Made by a program: the position numbers and the translations under genes. This document shows, piece by piece, positions 13,208 through 15,994 of a stretch of 15,994 bases of DNA (within the stretch, counting starts at the first letter, position 1; every line of letters begins with the position of its first letter). Under the pieces are notes generated by a model. That model saw only the letters and a list, made by a program, of their open reading frames with translations. It did no database searches and was not told the origin of the DNA. Source of the stretch: Bacteroidetes bacterium UBA3022 (GTDB taxonomy: Bacteria > Bacteroidota > Bacteroidia > Chitinophagales > BACL12). Where the stretch lies: positions 1-15,994 of the forward strand of contig DDYY01000041.1 in NCBI GenBank assembly GCA_002346225.1. Reading direction: 5' to 3'.

Positions 13208-14959
13208 CTATTGCCTGTTGCGCAGCCAGGCGCGGTAGTTGTTTGCCTGCTTGTCGGAAAGGTTGGGTAAGGGCTGTAGCTGGTAATTGTAGCCGGGTTT
13301 GGTGGTCAGCACTATTTCGAAACTGCGGGTAATGCCTCTTCTGTCTACCGTCACGGTCAGGGTTGTTCCGGCTGCATAATCTTCCGTCCATGTGGTTGAG
13401 CCGGAGGGCAGCGACACATTGTTGATAGCCAGTATGTGGTCGCCGGCATTCAAACCGGCTGCGGCAGCGGGTCCGTTTTCTACCACATTGTTGATGGTAT
13501 TGTTCGCACCTGCGCGCATACCCCACCAGGCTGTCGTGTCTGCTTCTGCCACTAATTGCATGCCTATGGCGTTGACGTGGGCTTCCAGGTCCAGCGGACT
13601 GGTACCATGTACATAGGCGGCATAGAATGGCTCCAGGGAGCCTCCGGTGTATTGTTCCAGTACTTGGCGGAATTGTGCTTCGGTATACCCACCACCTTCG
13701 GGCCGGTAGAGTTGCTCCCATGCGGCCCGCATAGCATCGTCCAGTGTTTGCTCACCATTACTAAACTGAATAATCATCAGATCGAGCAGGAAGGCAAGAA
13801 CACTGCCTTTGGTGTAATAACTCACTTCGGTGTTGCCGCTGTTCTCATTGCGCCTGTAGGCTTTGATCCATGCATCGAAGGAGGAGGCCGCAACACTTTG
13901 TACGGCATCACCCGGATTATTCAGCACGCTGTTGATGCTGCCGGATAAATTTTTCAAATACGCTGCTTCCGTATAGATGCCTGTGCGCAGCAGAATATGG
14001 TCATCATAGTAGGATGTAAAGCCTTCCGCCACCCACAGGCCGGTGGTGTAGTTCTCCTTGCTGTAATCGAAGGGACCCAGTTCTATCGGTCGCAGACGTT
14101 TCACATTCCAGATATGGAAATACTCATGACTCATCAGCGCGAGAAAGCTGGCATAACCATCGCCGTCGTACCCATCGCGGGGAAACTGATTGCAGGATGC
14201 ATTGGCATGTTCGAGTCCGCCGCCGCGCGTCGATGTATTATTCACCATGAAATAGTAGGGCCCTGTTGGGTTCTCGCCGAAAATGGCAGTCTGCGCCTCT
14301 ACAATGCGCGTCAGGTCGGGGAGTATGGTGTCTATGGAATAATTGCCCTTGCCAATCATTACCAGGTTATGGGGTTTTCCCGCTGCCGTAAAGCTGAACA
14401 CATCCTGATTACCGATTTCTATAGGACTGTCGTAGAGCTCATCCCTGCTATTCGCAAAGAGCAACCAGGGATTGTCGGCTGCAGACCGCAAGGGTGTGGA
14501 GAGGGTGCTCCAGTTGTTATCGGGATACAGTTGAATGGCCACAGGCACATCCACATCCGATGGGTAGAGGAGGGTAGAGGTCGGCATGATGGCTGCCCGC
14601 GTATCGTCGAGGAAGGAAGTTCTCACAGACTCTTCAAAAGCATACACACGGTACAGCAGGTTGTAAGGTTTGCCGCCGTGGTCCACACGCCAGGTGTTCT
14701 TGTCTGTTTTTTGAATGTCCACGACATTGCCTTGCGCATCGTAGGCCGCTACCTTGTCAATGCTTTTGGCAAACTCGCGCACGAGGTAGGAGCCCGGTGT
14801 CCACACGGGTATGAACCAGTCGGTAGGGGCATTCTGCTCCGGAACTACTTCTATGGAAATATTGAAATAGTGCAACTCGGGATTGCTCATGTGCACATGG
14901 TAGGTAATGGCAGGTTGTGGTGGCATAGCAAAAGACATCAGTAATAAATATAGCAGCAT
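13208..14959 (-). CDS. M61-family metallopeptidase with C-terminal PDZ domain
   Basis: A 583-residue exported zinc peptidase of the M61 (glycyl aminopeptidase) family, about the usual length. A short hydrophobic start (MLLYLLLMSFA) acts as the signal peptide. Residues about 18-160 form the N-terminal beta domain with the family signature PVWTPGSYLVREFAKSI. The catalytic domain carries STRGGGLEH (243-251), the zinc motif HEYFH (278-282) followed by WNVKRLRP, and the third ligand Glu312 in LWVAEGFTSYYDD. SYYTKGSVLAFLLDLMI is the conserved following helix. A PDZ domain occupies about 470-550 (VVENGPAAAAGLNAGDHILAINN). It cleaves N-terminal glycine/alanine peptides in the periplasm in characterised members. 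It starts 54 nt after the OmpA gene's stop and has its own -7 box. Confidence 0.95.
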   Translation of the reverse strand: MLLYLLLMSFAMPPQPAITYHVHMSNPELHYFNISIEVVPEQNAPTDWFIPVWTPGSYLVREFAKSIDKVAAYDAQGNVVDIQKTDKNTWRVDHGGKPYNLLYRVYAFEESVRTSFLDDTRAAIMPTSTLLYPSDVDVPVAIQLYPDNNWSTLSTPLRSAADNPWLLFANSRDELYDSPIEIGNQDVFSFTAAGKPHNLVMIGKGNYSIDTILPDLTRIVEAQTAIFGENPTGPYYFMVNNTSTRGGGLEHANASCNQFPRDGYDGDGYASFLALMSHEYFHIWNVKRLRPIELGPFDYSKENYTTGLWVAEGFTSYYDDHILLRTGIYTEAAYLKNLSGSINSVLNNPGDAVQSVAASSFDAWIKAYRRNENSGNTEVSYYTKGSVLAFLLDLMIIQFSNGEQTLDDAMRAAWEQLYRPEGGGYTEAQFRQVLEQYTGGSLEPFYAAYVHGTSPLDLEAHVNAIGMQLVAEADTTAWWGMRAGANNTINNVVENGPAAAAGLNAGDHILAINNVSLPSGSTTWTEDYAAGTTLTVTVDRRGITRSFEIVLTTKPGYNYQLQPLPNLSDKQANNYRAWLRNRQ

Positions 14960-14978
14960 GTGGAAATGTATAAGTGGA

Positions 14979-14986
14979 CAAATATA
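14979..14986 (-). promoter_or_regulatory. Bacteroidota-type -7 box for the M61 peptidase gene
   Basis: The minus strand reads TATATTTG, an exact TAnnTTTG, 19 nt upstream of ATG 14959, inside the 54-nt gap after the OmpA gene. No clear -33 TTG at standard spacing, which would fall in GC-rich sequence. Confidence 0.45.
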
Positions 14987-15013
14987 AGGAAGCTGCGGGC
15001 GGCAGGTAGCTGC

Positions 15014-15994
15014 TTATTCCACACGGATGATTTTCAGCTCTACCCGCTGGTTCTTTTTCCTGCCTGCCAGGGTATCGTTATCCGCAATGGGTTGCGTTTT
15101 GCCGTATCCTTTCCAGGAAATCCTGTCGGCTGCAATACCTTCTGTTATGAAGTAGTTTGCTACTTTCTCGGCGCGGTCGGATGACAGGCGGAAACAAAAT
15201 TCTGCTTCCGGCAGGCCATTGGTATGTCCACCTACTTCCACATAAATATTCGGGTTGTCGCGCAGAAAGGTGAGTATTTCATTCAACTGATCGTAAGATG
15301 TTTCGCGGATGGAGGACCTGTTCGCATCGAAAAAAACATTATCCATGGTCAAAATCTGTCCTTCCCTGATGGGAATCATATAGATACTGTCTTCCATTTC
15401 CTTGTACGCAGTGGTGGGTTCCTGCAACAGCTCTGTGGTAAGCTCTTCCAGCAGGGCATCTTTTTCCAGCTGGTCCAGTTCATCTGCTTCCAGAGAGTCG
15501 ATAGTCATCTGTATGGTTTCGGTGAGTGCTTCGCGGTCGTGGTTTTTGTCCTTGATGCGGGGCAGTAATTCCTGGCGGATGGTATGGCGGTACACCTGAA
15601 TCGGGTCGGTGGCGTTGAAGTCTATATCGGCATATTGTTCCTCCAGGTTCAGCTTGTCGTACACAGGCAGATAACCCGGGGTCTTGTAGGTGATGTTGTA
15701 GTCATTGCCGGGAACTATCAGCTGGATGTCGCTGCCTGTAACGATGGTGGTCGCGATGGGCTCTGTGGCAATGAGACCGCCGTAGCTGATTTCCGCCATC
15801 ACCGGTTCTCCCGTTTCCTTATCGAAGACTTTACCGCGGAAGAGCGCTATCGGGTCAGGTTGAAGTTCTTCGGGCAGCGGTATGCGGAATAAATCTGCGC
15901 CTCCATAAGTTTCCTGCCGCGAAGAGAAATAAAGATAATCGCCCCGTGCAGGAATGGTATAGTAGAAATCGTCTAAGGATGAGTTGATGGCAGG
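15014..15994 (-). CDS. PD40 / regulatory-domain / OmpA peptidoglycan-binding protein (5' end off window)
   Basis: The frame is open to the right edge, so the N-terminus is missing; 326 codons are visible. In order: a PD40 (WD40-like) blade, INSSLDDFYYTIPARGDYLYFSS then ETYGGADLFRIPLP; a carboxypeptidase-regulatory-like domain, RGKVFDKETGEPVMAEISYGG; an acidic helical linker of about 90 residues; and a C-terminal OmpA peptidoglycan-binding domain (about 15017-15361) with DNVFFDANRSSI, VEVGGHTN, LSSDRAEKVANYF, WKGYGKTQPI and GRKKNQRVEL. It should be an outer-membrane-associated or periplasmic protein held to the wall. The PD40-CRD-OmpA order is shared with PorE of the T9SS and many paralogues; the missing N-terminus (TPR or not) would decide. 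The GTG at 15802 is not the true start. Confidence 0.92.
   Translation of the reverse strand, partial: PAINSSLDDFYYTIPARGDYLYFSSRQETYGGADLFRIPLPEELQPDPIALFRGKVFDKETGEPVMAEISYGGLIATEPIATTIVTGSDIQLIVPGNDYNITYKTPGYLPVYDKLNLEEQYADIDFNATDPIQVYRHTIRQELLPRIKDKNHDREALTETIQMTIDSLEADELDQLEKDALLEELTTELLQEPTTAYKEMEDSIYMIPIREGQILTMDNVFFDANRSSIRETSYDQLNEILTFLRDNPNIYVEVGGHTNGLPEAEFCFRLSSDRAEKVANYFITEGIAADRISWKGYGKTQPIADNDTLAGRKKNQRVELKIIRVE

Noticed and set aside
13997..14944. Long plus-strand open frame (315 codons) opposite the M61 gene
   Set aside because: It is a complementary-strand shadow of a clearly coding M61 frame and its translation has no domain, signal or plausible composition.

Overview
The window looks like a Bacteroidota chromosome segment, probably of the Chitinophagales/Saprospiria type. 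The evidence is: a SusC/RagA-style TonB-dependent receptor opening with a carboxypeptidase-regulatory-like domain; a secreted propeller protein ending in a type IX secretion (T9SS) sorting domain; a PD40 + regulatory-domain + OmpA protein; a DUF6090 membrane protein; several lipoproteins; weak Shine-Dalgarno sequences; and -7 promoter boxes of the Bacteroidota form TAnnTTTG. No rRNA, tRNA, CRISPR array, transposase or integrase gene was seen.

Layout. Almost everything is on the minus strand. At the left edge is a rho-independent terminator (54-93), then a small lipoprotein (166-693) and an MscS-type mechanosensitive channel (820-1635) with its own -7 box. Next comes a three-gene minus-strand operon read right to left: TonB-dependent receptor (3091-5253), an exported helical-repeat protein (2401-3063), and a lipoprotein with a SAM-methyltransferase fold (1716-2417) that overlaps the gene before it. 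A short-chain dehydrogenase (5375-6130) diverges from this operon, followed on the plus strand by an AT-rich secreted orphan (6232-6765).

From 6855 to 10687 lie minus-strand accessory genes: an orphan cytosolic protein, DUF6090, a small secreted calycin-like protein, and an overlapping pair made of a GyrI-like effector-binding protein and a seven-repeat WD40 protein. The lipoprotein signal peptide of the WD40 protein is cut off by one in-frame TAG. From 10773 to 12458 is a T9SS-exported SBBP protein with seven repeats of about 65 residues.

The most unusual stretch is 12501-13038. A small acidic ORF (12641-13021) is bracketed by a perfect 14-nt inverted repeat, and a 130-nt folded sequence follows its stop codon. 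The arrangement resembles an integron gene cassette with an attC site: boundary core, gene, inverse core, paired L-like arms, structured apex, second core. No integrase is in the window, so if this reading is right it is an isolated cassette.

The right end carries housekeeping-like envelope genes: an M61 metallopeptidase with a PDZ domain (13208-14959) and the C-terminal part of a PD40/OmpA protein that runs off the window (15014-15994).
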